Assembly: GCA_002280555.1 (NCBI GenBank)
Contig: NCEE01000028.1
Location: 29,935-93,934 of the forward strand
DNA length: 64,000 nucleotides
Direction: 5' to 3'
Origin: Sphingomonas sp. 32-62-10
GTDB taxonomy: Bacteria; Pseudomonadota; Alphaproteobacteria; Sphingomonadales; Sphingomonadaceae
Positions 49,252 through 57,968 of the stretch are shown one piece after another. A model generated the notes under the pieces. The model searched no databases, was not told where the DNA came from, and saw only the letters and a program-made list of their open reading frames with translations. The position numbers were made by a program, and so were the translations under genes. Every line of letters starts with the position of its first letter. Within the stretch, counting starts at the first letter, position 1.

Positions 49252-51858
49252 GCCGCCGCCAGGTTCCTCAGCACGTAGTGCAAGATGCCGCCGTTGAGGA
49301 AATATTCGAGCTCGTTGACGGTATCGATCCGGCAGCGCGTTTCGAATGTTTCCACCGACCCGTCAGCGCGGGTGAGCGTAACGGTCACATCCTGGCGCGG
49401 GCGGAGGTCGGCAACGCCGGTGATCGTGAAGGTCTCCGTGCCGTCGAGCTTCAGCGTCGTACGATCGACACCGTCGGCGAACTGCAGCGGCAGCACGCCC
49501 ATGCCGACCAGGTTGGAGCGGTGAATGCGCTCAAAGCTCTCGGTGATGACCGCGCGCACGCCGAGCAGGTTGGTGCCCTTGGCCGCCCAGTCACGTGACG
49601 AGCCGGTGCCATATTCCTTGCCCGCGACTACGACGAGCGGGGTACCATCTGCCTTGTAGCGCATCGCGGCGTCATAGATCGCCATGACTTCGCCGGTCGG
49701 GATGTATTTGGTGACGCCGCCCTCGATGCCGGGCGTCATTTCGTTCTTGATGCGGATATTGGCGAAGGTGCCACGCATCATCACGTCGTGATGCCCACGC
49801 CGCGCGCCATAGGAGTTGAAGTCGGCCTTCGATACCTGATGTTCCTGCAGGAATTTGCCTGCGGGCGAATCGGCCTTGATCGACCCGGCGGGCGAGATGT
49901 GATCGGTGGTGATCGAATCAGCGAAAAGCGCGAGCGGGCGCGCCTCGATAATGTCGGTCACGGGCGCGGGGGTCACCGTCATCCCGTCGAAATAGGGCGG
50001 GTTGGCGACATAGGTGGAGCCTGCGCGCCACATGTACGTGTCCGAGCCGGTGACATCGATCGACTGCCATTTGGCGTCGCCCGCAAACACATGCGCGTAG
50101 CGCGCCTGGAACATCCCGCGATCGATATTGGCGTCCATCACGCTGCGAATTTCAGCGTTGGTGGGCCAGATATCCTTCAGATAGACGTCGCTGCCATCGG
50201 TCGCCTGGCCGATCGGCGTGGTGACGAAATCGGTGGTGACGCTGCCCTTGAGCGCATAGGCGACGACGAGCGGCGGCGAGGCGAGGAAGTTGGCGCGGAC
50301 ATCGGGCGAAACGCGGCCTTCGAAGTTGCGATTGCCCGACAGCACCGAGGCGGCGACGATGTCATTCTCGTTGATCGCTGCCGAAATCGCGGGCGCGAGC
50401 GGCCCTGAGTTGCCGATGCAGGTCGTGCAGCCATAGCCGACCAGGTTGAAGCCGACCGCGTTGAGATCCGCCGTCAGCCCGGCCTTGTCGAGATAATCGG
50501 TGACGACCTGCGATCCCGGCGCGAGCGAGGTTTTTACCCAAGGCTTCGGCTTCAGGCCAAGCGCGTTCGCCTTGCGCGCAACAAGGCCGGCGGCAACCAG
50601 CACCGAGGGGTTGGACGTGTTCGTGCAGCTGGTGATCGCCGCGATCACGACGTCGCCATCGCCAATGTCATGCTCGCGGCCTTCAACGGCGACGCGCTTG
50701 GGCTCGGAATGGCTGTACACTTTGGCGAGATCGGCGTTGAACACATCGTCGACTTGCGTAAGCACCACCTTGTCCTGTGGGCGCTGCATCGGCGAGCCGC
50801 CACATACCCTGCGCGCGCGCATAAGCCTCGACCAGCGCGATCTGCTCTTCGGTGCGGCCGGTGAGGCGCAGATAGGTGAGGGTCGCGTCATCAACGGGGA
50901 AGAAGCCGCAGGTTGCGCCATATTCGGGCGCCATGTTGGCGATCGTCGCGCGGTCGGCGAGCGAGAGCGCGTCGAGGCCGGGGCCGTAAAACTCGACGAA
51001 CCGCCCGACCACGCCCTTGGCGCGCAGCATCTGGGTGACGGTGAGCACGAGATCAGTCGCGGTGATGCCTTCAGCCAGCGTGCCGGTCAGCTTGAAGCCG
51101 ACGACTTCGGGGATCAGCATCGAAACGGGCTGGCCGAGCATCGCCGCTTCCGCCTCGATCCCGCCGACGCCCCAGCCGAGCACGCCAAGGCCGTTGACCA
51201 TCGTCGTGTGGCTGTCCGTGCCCACGCAGGTATCGGGATAGGCGACCATGCTGCCATCGGGCGCCTGTGACGACCACACCGCCTGGGCGATATTCTCAAG
51301 GTTCACCTGGTGGCAGATGCCGGTGCCGGGGGGGACGACCTTGAAATTGTCGAGCGCCTTGGAACCCCATTTCAGGAATTCATAGCGTTCGTTGTTGCGG
51401 GCATATTCCAGCTCAACATTGTCGTGGAACGCCTGGGGCGTGCCGAATTCATCGACCATCACCGAGTGATCGATGACGAGATGGACGGGGACGAGCGGAT
51501 TGATCTTCTGGGCGTCGCCGCCCAGCCGGGTGATCGCATCGCGCATCGCCGCGAGATCGACAACGCAAGGCACCCCGGTGAAATCCTGCATCAGCACGCG
51601 CGCGGGGCGATACTGGATTTCACGATCCGATTTGCGCTCCTGCTGCCAGTCGACCAGCGCCTGGATATCCTCGGTCGTCACGGTCTTGCCGTCTTCGAAG
51701 CGGAGCAGATTTTCGAGCAGCACCTTCATCGAAAAGGGCAAGCGGCTGATATCACCCAGCTTCGCCGACGCCTTGGTCAGGCTGTAATAGCTATAGCTCT
51801 GGCCGCCTGCGCTCAGCGTGTCGCGTGTGCCGAGCGTGTCTTGTCCGATGGCGGTCAT
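49248..51858 (-). pseudogene. acnA: Aconitate hydratase A with internal deletion and frameshift
   Basis: AcnA interconverts citrate and isocitrate. The N-terminal half (MTAIGQDTLGTRDTLSAG at 51858; LMQDFTGVPCVVDLAAMRDA; VCHQVN-type region; GTDSHTTMVNGLGVLGWGVGGIEAE) is open to about 50,805. The C-terminal half (RPQDKVVLTQVDDVF; Fe-S cysteines in ITSCTNTSNP and YGCTTCIGNSGPL; YGTGSSRDWAAKG) is in another frame and ends at 49248. At the junction EAYARAQGMW / SPMQRPQDKV about 25 residues of a normal 890-residue protein are missing; 2611 nt start to stop is not a multiple of three. It would be inactive if real. Aconitase loss would break the TCA cycle unless another copy exists, so an assembly fault must be excluded. 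Confidence 0.85.
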
Positions 51859-51960
51859 GAGCAGTCCCTCCCTGTTGGCCCCGATCGGCGAGGGTGAACG
51901 CGGCGGCAGTTGGGGAAACCGCTCATGCCCGCGACACCGCCGATGCATTACAATGCGCGC

Positions 51961-52204
51961 GCCTTAGCAAGCAGGCGCGCACGGGGGAAGGGGTGGGGTG
52001 GTCGGGCACCAGAATCAGATGAACATGGCTGGGCATCAGCACCCACAACAACACCGCCAGCCGGTTTGCGACCTACCGTACCGCAAGCAGGTCACGGTAA
52101 GCGCCATCGCCATCAGCGGCGAAAAAACACTGCTGCCGCCCGTTGCCGCGCTGTGTCACATGGTGCGCAATTCCAGGCAAAACAATGCAGGCAAGACGAG
52201 GCAT
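51961..52204 (-). pseudogene. Remnant of a REP-associated tyrosine transposase (RAYT, Y1_Tnp)
   Basis: Minus-strand ATG at 52204 gives PRLACIVLPGIAHHVTQRGNGRQQCFF...GAYRDLLAVR and a TAG at 52073-52075. In another frame WVLMPSHVHLILVPDHP follows. These are the two signatures of RAYT transposases: HHVTQRGN, and the MPNHVHLI block with the HxH metal motif, here with Asn changed to Ser. The middle and all of the C-terminal half, including the catalytic Tyr, are missing. This remnant fills the otherwise gene-free 412-base acnA-receptor gap. Confidence 0.75.
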
Positions 52205-52270
52205 GTATCGATACCGCTGACACTTGTGACCCTTGTCAATTTAGTGTTCTGCTACCGTAATTCCAGATTA

Positions 52271-54727
52271 TCAAAAGCGTTTTTTAATAGTTACCGCTAT
52301 TTCCCGCCCTAATGGATCAATTTCATACCGAGAATAGCCTTCTGCGAAGGTGCCGCTATTCAATCTTACTTGCCGAACGCCGTTGAAAACGTTATTGATT
52401 CCTAACGTTAGCTTTAGCTGACGCGCCATTTTCTTGCCCAGAACGGAAGAAAATAAAGAATCCACCTCTAGAAAAGTTGCTATAGAAAATAGCAACGGCG
52501 GCTTGATAAAATATTTTATATCATCGTTGTCTATCGTTGATGAGCTACCCCATGTGATATTTACGTTAGCTCCGAATGCCCTCTTTCCTATATTAATTTG
52601 TGTATCTACTGTGTGTTTTGACACACCATTGCCGTTGATCCGGTCAATAAATGTAAATCCGCGACCTATAACTGCTTTACTATTGATCAGAAATCTATGG
52701 TCAACAGATATACCGAAGCGTATCGGATCTCGAGTTACAGTAGTGCGAGAGATATCATTGTTGTGGTTGCGCCGGCCTTCTAGCTGCAATGTAATGGATG
52801 AGTTTAGACTTTCATTGCGATCCTGTTCGATTCTAACCGGCCTCGCATCTATCTCAATTAAGCGACCAGCCCGATCACGAATAAAACGTTCAGGAAATGC
52901 GGCTTCAACTGCTGGTGTCAAATCAGGAAGGTTAACTAAGCCGCCATTAGAAACTGATCGAACATAATTAAAATTAAATGTCATTCCATTCTGACGAAAT
53001 GGTTGCATTGCTATACTCAAGGAAAGGATGTTATGTTGATTTTTCGTATCTTGAGTCTGTGATCCCCCGCCAGTAATCAGCCGAGCATCGACTATTTGTT
53101 GATTCTTGTAGTCCAATATCCGACTAACTACTGTAGAAATCGGCTTAGAAAGCTGGTCGAGCGACGCAGCCGAGCTTGAACTCTGAAGAGAGCCACGAAA
53201 CTGGATCTGTGAGATTGGCGCCCATGTAATGCCAACACTTCTTCCCGCTTGTGTGCCCGCGCCGCTTGCCCAATTACGAGAAAGACTAAAATCAATAGCA
53301 AGGTTGCCGAGCATTGCAGATGTTGATGATGGTCGTGAAATTGGAATACTCAGTGAGATCTGAGTGTTTGCGCGCTCGTTAACAGATCGGGAATTTGGTA
53401 GCATGACTTCGCCCGAAGTCCTTTGTCTAGCCGAGCCTTGTGCGCGACCTGCGTTTGCTGCAAAGCTCCACGAAATAGAGCCAGCAGGTAGTTTCAAAAA
53501 ATCCTTTTGCAAATTTACCCTAGCATTAATTGTACGGGAAATTGATTCGCTGGAATATGTCGTCGGATATGAATCATTTAGTCCATAATAGTTATTAGAA
53601 TATGGATCAATTGGATCTAGGGGACTCTTACGAGGTCGATCATTCCCACTTGTTTCGACAAAACTACTTTGAGAGTTTATTGTATAATCAATAGACATGC
53701 TGCTATTGATATTGTATATTTTACCGTTTGCCGCCGCAGACATTGACGCAAACTTCTGCAGATTCATATTTCTGAGCGGCCGTTTTGAATTCAATTGTTG
53801 ATACAGAGTTACATCGTTGCTAGAAGGGGTCCAATAGCCCTCCTGCGGGAGCGATGAGGCTGCCATTGCTAACCCGGCTATTCCTGAGCTCGTCGCGCGT
53901 CCGGCATTAAGGCTGAGTGATGTTGAGAATGCGCCGATTTGACGAGTAACACTCATGTTAAATGTTACGTTTCTGCGCGATGGCAGTAATGTAATAAAAT
54001 CATCTGAATCTATGAGACGAGGAGTATTTGGATTTGCTATAGAATTACCGACCTCTTGTTTGCTTTTGTGCAGAGGTTGGATATTTGTGACAGTAACATT
54101 CTTTTCATTGCTGTCTACCGAGCTATTTGATTTTTGTATATAACGTGAGCTCTTACGTAACGCCGTTGCTCCATCGATCATTAACCGTGCTGTCCAACGA
54201 GTATCACCAGTGATCGCAAAACTGCCCGCGCCAAGGCTTGCGCCAAGCCGCCCTCCCGCCGTTGGAAAGTTTATACCGCTGTCAAGTTCGATGCTTGAAA
54301 AGCTCTTTTTTAGCATCAAGTTCACGACACGCTGCCCTGATGCTGCGCCGTAGTGCGGATTGGCCTCCATATTCAAAACAGCCACGGCAGTTAACGCTTC
54401 TGGCGGAAATGACAGAATTGACTGATCAAACCGAGCTGGCTTCCCGTTGATAAGGAAAGTGTACCCGTTGCCGTTCGGATCTATGAAAGTCCGCAGACGA
54501 TTGAGCAGTTCGCCTATGTTATCTGCACCGATGGCCGCTATGTCGTTCTGATCGAACTCGGTTTCGGAAGAGAATGGAGCGGCTCCGTACCGATTGGCCG
54601 TAACAACGATCTCAGCGTCAACTTGGATCGGTGGATCTTCTTGCGACGACGCCGCCATCGCCTTGGGAAGCCCGTCAGCTCCTCCCGCGGCCTCGATCGC
54701 CGAAACACTTGGCCAGCCCGCAGCCAA
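52271..54727 (-). CDS. TonB-dependent receptor-like outer-membrane protein
   Basis: About 818 residues. A short plug region begins EIVVTANRYGAAPFSS and continues IGADNIGELLNRLRTFIDPNGNGYTFLINGKPARFDQSI..., followed by a long beta-rich barrel and a C-terminal aromatic YEIDPLGREIAVTIKKRF. Codon usage and base composition are far more AT-rich than the neighbours, indicating transfer. No ATG is available: upstream of TTG 54727 the frame reads LIFLICTSIALAAGWPSVSA, a partial signal peptide, back to an in-frame TAA. The gene has therefore lost its start, or uses TTG with a truncated leader. The ligand is unknown; the next gene upstream is a lectin. Confidence 0.75.
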   Translation of the reverse strand: MAAGWPSVSAIEAAGGADGLPKAMAASSQEDPPIQVDAEIVVTANRYGAAPFSSETEFDQNDIAAIGADNIGELLNRLRTFIDPNGNGYTFLINGKPARFDQSILSFPPEALTAVAVLNMEANPHYGAASGQRVVNLMLKKSFSSIELDSGINFPTAGGRLGASLGAGSFAITGDTRWTARLMIDGATALRKSSRYIQKSNSSVDSNEKNVTVTNIQPLHKSKQEVGNSIANPNTPRLIDSDDFITLLPSRRNVTFNMSVTRQIGAFSTSLSLNAGRATSSGIAGLAMAASSLPQEGYWTPSSNDVTLYQQLNSKRPLRNMNLQKFASMSAAANGKIYNINSSMSIDYTINSQSSFVETSGNDRPRKSPLDPIDPYSNNYYGLNDSYPTTYSSESISRTINARVNLQKDFLKLPAGSISWSFAANAGRAQGSARQRTSGEVMLPNSRSVNERANTQISLSIPISRPSSTSAMLGNLAIDFSLSRNWASGAGTQAGRSVGITWAPISQIQFRGSLQSSSSAASLDQLSKPISTVVSRILDYKNQQIVDARLITGGGSQTQDTKNQHNILSLSIAMQPFRQNGMTFNFNYVRSVSNGGLVNLPDLTPAVEAAFPERFIRDRAGRLIEIDARPVRIEQDRNESLNSSITLQLEGRRNHNNDISRTTVTRDPIRFGISVDHRFLINSKAVIGRGFTFIDRINGNGVSKHTVDTQINIGKRAFGANVNITWGSSSTIDNDDIKYFIKPPLLFSIATFLEVDSLFSSVLGKKMARQLKLTLGINNVFNGVRQVRLNSGTFAEGYSRYEIDPLGREIAVTIKKRF

Positions 54728-54840
54728 TGCAATAGAAGTGCATATTAAAAATATAAGATTAACTTAAATAGAAGCCGAACACAAGGGAATGCAATTGCAC
54801 ACCCTTGTGCAAGGCAAGTCAATAGTTAGCAGAATTCAGT

Positions 54841-55407
54841 TCATCTGCAGCACGTTCTAGTGCTCCAAATTGCGCGGTTGCGGTCGTATATAACTACGTT
54901 GCCGTCGTCTTGAACAGCCAGCGTTGCCCCCGGCCTTCCTTGAGTGCGTGAATCCCATGGAGAATTCGCACTAGTTAAAGTAAAGTCGCCACCTCGTGCA
55001 TGATATACAACTAAGTTTCCATCCGCTTGCCAAATTGTTCGGTTTGCCCGGGTTTGGTTGACAACAGTTTGCGTAAAAAATCTTTGACCCGGTTGGCAGG
55101 GGCCTACATTCGGCGAGGATGGAAAGGGACAAAGAATTTGCACGGTTGTAACAGGAGAAATTGCAGTGTTGCTTTGCCAGAGAACGCTGCCGCCCTGATA
55201 AAGCACCAAATTCCCATCTGTTTGGAATGTTAACCTAAATCGCCCATCTGGAGATACAAACGCATCTCCTGGAAGCAAGGTTTGATTACCAGCGGGAAGT
55301 CCGAAATTTGCGGCAGGCGTAACAATGTCTGCGGCAGACACAGTTGTCGAAAAGAAAGCAGCCAAGGATATCACAAAGAGCGCCGCTTTTTTAGGTCTAA
55401 AGCTCAT
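54841..55407 (-). CDS. Secreted bulb-type mannose-binding lectin domain protein
   Basis: 188 residues with a signal peptide (AALFVISLAAFFSTTVSAAD) and one B_lectin (monocot mannose-binding) prism. All three QxDxNxVxY sugar-site motifs are intact: QTDGNLVLY (62-70), QADGNLVVY (127-135), QDDGNVVIY (166-174). Four cysteines may form disulfides (two in the inserted loop about 93-104, a CC pair at 186-187). AT-rich like the adjoining receptor. B_lectin proteins in bacteria include adhesins and lectin-like bacteriocins; which applies is not determined. Confidence 0.85.
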   Translation of the reverse strand: MSFRPKKAALFVISLAAFFSTTVSAADIVTPAANFGLPAGNQTLLPGDAFVSPDGRFRLTFQTDGNLVLYQGGSVLWQSNTAISPVTTVQILCPFPSSPNVGPCQPGQRFFTQTVVNQTRANRTIWQADGNLVVYHARGGDFTLTSANSPWDSRTQGRPGATLAVQDDGNVVIYDRNRAIWSTRTCCR

Positions 55408-55618
55408 ATAATCATTTCCTCAAAATGATAATTTTGATATCGTTGAAATGAATCTTTGGTAACGATGCACTACACACTTAATTCATCGACAAGATATCGT
55501 GTCGTTTTTGGTACAATTAGACATTACCTGTCAATGGGAAAGCGTATTCTGAGGCTAAAATTTTTTGAGATGTCAACACCGGTCACATTCTAGGTCAATG
55601 AGGTGAAGTAAAAGTAAG

Positions 55619-55935
55619 GGTTCTGTCAAAGGGATTTGGCAGCGTTGGCGGCTGGCTCATACCGGTCACGAATGAGCCGGAAATCCAGGGCAAAGCCCGC
55701 CAGTCCGTTTCGGTATTTCCATTTGGTGCCCGAGCTAATCCGGGAAGTGGTGATGCTATATCTGCGGTTTCCGCTGAGTTTACGGAAGTAGAAGAACTGC
55801 TGTTCGAGCGCAGTTACGACCTTTGCCACGAGACGGTGCGCCCGTGGTGGAACCGCTTCGGGCCAATGTTCGCAGGCGAAATCCGTCGCAGCATTACGGT
55901 AGCAGTGCACCTTATTCGATCAATCTACGGCACCG
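55619..55935 (+). mobile_element. IS6-family insertion sequence remnant
   Basis: GGTTCTGTCAAAGGGATTTG at about 55620 resembles an IS6-family terminal inverted repeat. The plus strand then encodes PELIREVVMLYLRFPLSLR, a frameshift, and VEELLFERSYDLCHETVRPWWNRFGPMFAGEIRRS, the N-terminal DNA-binding part of an IS6 transposase. The DDE core and right end are absent. It borders the receptor-lectin island on the fadD side. The 55408-55618 stretch before it is AT-rich and holds the lectin promoter region only. Confidence 0.75.
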
Positions 55936-55966
55936 CAACCGCAGTTCATCGTGAATCTTGCAACCA

Positions 55967-57649
55967 CTACCCCAGCACTTCCGCCACCAGATCCTTGCGG
56001 CTCAGCTTGCCGATCATCGTCTTGGGCATGGTCTCGCGCACCACGACGCTGTCGACTTGTTCGACCTTGCCGAGTTGCGGGTTGAGCCAAGTGGTCAGCT
56101 CGGCACCCGTCGCCTCCTCGCCGTCGTTCAGCGTCACATAGGCGCGCGGATGTTCGCCGCGGTAGCTGTCGGGGATGCCGATGACGAGCGCCTCTTTGAC
56201 CGCGGGGTGCTTGTACAGGATCGCCTCGATCTGGCTGGGGAACACCTTGAACCCGCCGACCGCGATCATGTCCTTCAGCCGGTCGACGATCTTCACAAAG
56301 CCATCGCTGTCGATCTGGCCAACATCGCCGGTGCGCAGCCATTTGGTGCCGTCGGCATCGATGATGAACACATCGGCATCGGCATCGGGCCGGTTCCAAT
56401 ATCCCTTCATGATCTGCGGTCCCGCGACCAGGATCTCGCCGGGCTCGCCCTCTCGCACAGGATGCGCGGGATTTTCCTTGTCGACCAGGCGAATGCGCGT
56501 GGCGGGCAGCGGCTGGCCGATCGTGCCGGTCTTGCCCTCGCCTAGATAGGGATTGGCGGAAACGACGCCCGAGGTCTCGGACAGGCCATAGCCTTCCACC
56601 AGCTGCGCCTTGGTGACCTGCTCAAACTTTGTGCGCAGCTCGCCCGGCAGCGGCGCGCCGCCGGATATGCAGACGCGCAGGCAAGAGAAATCGGTGCTGG
56701 CGATCTTCGGGTGATCGAGCAGCGCCTGATACATGGTCGGTACACCCGGTAGCGCGGTGGCGCGGGTTCGCGAGATGGCGGCAAGCGCCTGGGCGGCATT
56801 GAAGCGCGGCAGCATCACAATGCACCCGCCCGACAGCACCGTCCGGTTGAGCACGCAGGTATTGGCGAACACATGGAACAGCGGGAGCACGCCGAGAATG
56901 CGGTCCTCCATGCCCGGCTCGGGATCGATCGCGTTTACCTGTCGCGCATTCGCGGTCAAATTCTGGTGAGTGAGCATCGCGCCCTTGGGGCTGCCCGTGG
57001 TACCGCCGGTATATTGGATCAGCGCGACATCATGCTCGGGGTCGATTGCGGCGGGGGGCAGTTTGCCATCATTCGCGATCAGCGCGCTGAACGCGGTGAT
57101 GCGCGGATCATGCGGCTTGGCGGCCACGTCTTTCCCGTTGAACAGGCGGTAGAAAATCGATTTGACCGGCGGCAGCGCGCCCGCGACCGATCCGACCACC
57201 AGCCTTTCGAGCGCGCTTTCCTCCAGCACTTTCAGCGCTGTGGGAAGCAGCGCCGACGCGGAGATCGTGAACAGCATCCGCGTGCCCGAATCGGCGACCT
57301 GATGCTCAAGTTCCGCCGCGGTATAGAGCGGCGAAAAGTTCACCACCGTCGCGCCCAGTTTCAGGATGCCGTAATAGGCAGCGACATAATGCGGCACGTT
57401 CGGCAGGAACAACCCGATCCGATCGCCCGGCCCATAGCCAAGCGCGTGTAATCCCTTAGCGACGCGGTTTGCGCCATCCAACGTTTCAGCATAGCTGTAA
57501 TGGCGGCCGAGGAAATCGATCAGCGGCGCATCGCCGTTCAGCGAAGCAGCCTGATCGAACATCGTCGTCATCGCTAAGGGCGGGAAAGATCGGTCCCAAC
57601 CGCCGGGGTGTCGGTAAGAAGTGTGCCAAGCGTTTTCGTCGCGGATCAT
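55967..57649 (-). CDS. fadD: Long-chain fatty-acid-CoA ligase
   Basis: 560-residue AMP-forming ligase activating exogenous fatty acids. The P-loop-like IQYTGGTTGSPKGAMLTH, GYGLSETSGVVSAN, WLRTGDVGQIDSDGFVKIVDRLKDMI and the C-terminal catalytic Lys in GKLSRKDL are all intact. ATG 57649 (MIRDENAWHTSYRHPGG) is chosen. It is probably the working counterpart of the disrupted ligase at 25207-27053, although the two are different subfamilies. Confidence 0.9.
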   Translation of the reverse strand: MIRDENAWHTSYRHPGGWDRSFPPLAMTTMFDQAASLNGDAPLIDFLGRHYSYAETLDGANRVAKGLHALGYGPGDRIGLFLPNVPHYVAAYYGILKLGATVVNFSPLYTAAELEHQVADSGTRMLFTISASALLPTALKVLEESALERLVVGSVAGALPPVKSIFYRLFNGKDVAAKPHDPRITAFSALIANDGKLPPAAIDPEHDVALIQYTGGTTGSPKGAMLTHQNLTANARQVNAIDPEPGMEDRILGVLPLFHVFANTCVLNRTVLSGGCIVMLPRFNAAQALAAISRTRATALPGVPTMYQALLDHPKIASTDFSCLRVCISGGAPLPGELRTKFEQVTKAQLVEGYGLSETSGVVSANPYLGEGKTGTIGQPLPATRIRLVDKENPAHPVREGEPGEILVAGPQIMKGYWNRPDADADVFIIDADGTKWLRTGDVGQIDSDGFVKIVDRLKDMIAVGGFKVFPSQIEAILYKHPAVKEALVIGIPDSYRGEHPRAYVTLNDGEEATGAELTTWLNPQLGKVEQVDSVVVRETMPKTMIGKLSRKDLVAEVLG

Positions 57650-57712
57650 TGACACAGGTGTAAGCAGCAACGCGCTGCAATCAACCCGTCATTTTAGGGC
57701 GAACGGTAACGC

Positions 57713-57910
57713 TCAGGCGAAGCGCTTCGAGGTCCAGGTGATGAGGACCGAAACCGCCATCAGGCCGACATCAAAAGCGGCGCGCACCTCGCGCGGGGTG
57801 GGATCGCTCGCTTCATGAGTGATGACACGGATATCCGCCGTCGGATGCCGAACCGACATCGCGAGCAACAGCAGTGCAGAACCAGCCAAGATTACCCGAC
57901 GATTACGCAT
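57713..57910 (-). CDS. Small hypothetical protein, 65 residues
   Basis: Starts MRNRRVILAGSALLLLAMSVRH, a short hydrophobic N-terminus (signal anchor), followed by a polar segment and a second weakly hydrophobic stretch (FDVGLMAVSVLITWTSKRF). AGGAGG lies about seven bases before the ATG. No family is recognised. Tandem with the GGDEF gene upstream. Confidence 0.5.
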   Translation of the reverse strand: MRNRRVILAGSALLLLAMSVRHPTADIRVITHEASDPTPREVRAAFDVGLMAVSVLITWTSKRFA

Positions 57911-57968
57911 GACGAGTCGTCCTCCTAAAGTCAGGCTTACTTTACTTTTGGAGTCGCTGCAAGTGGCT

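Noticed and set aside
51998..52312. Plus-strand 104-codon frame in the acnA-receptor gap
   Set aside because: It is the antisense of the RAYT remnant; such predicted proteins are common artefacts of these transposase genes.
55626..55910. Minus-strand 94-codon gene
   Set aside because: The opposite strand encodes recognisable IS6 transposase pieces in two frames; the minus frame has no features.
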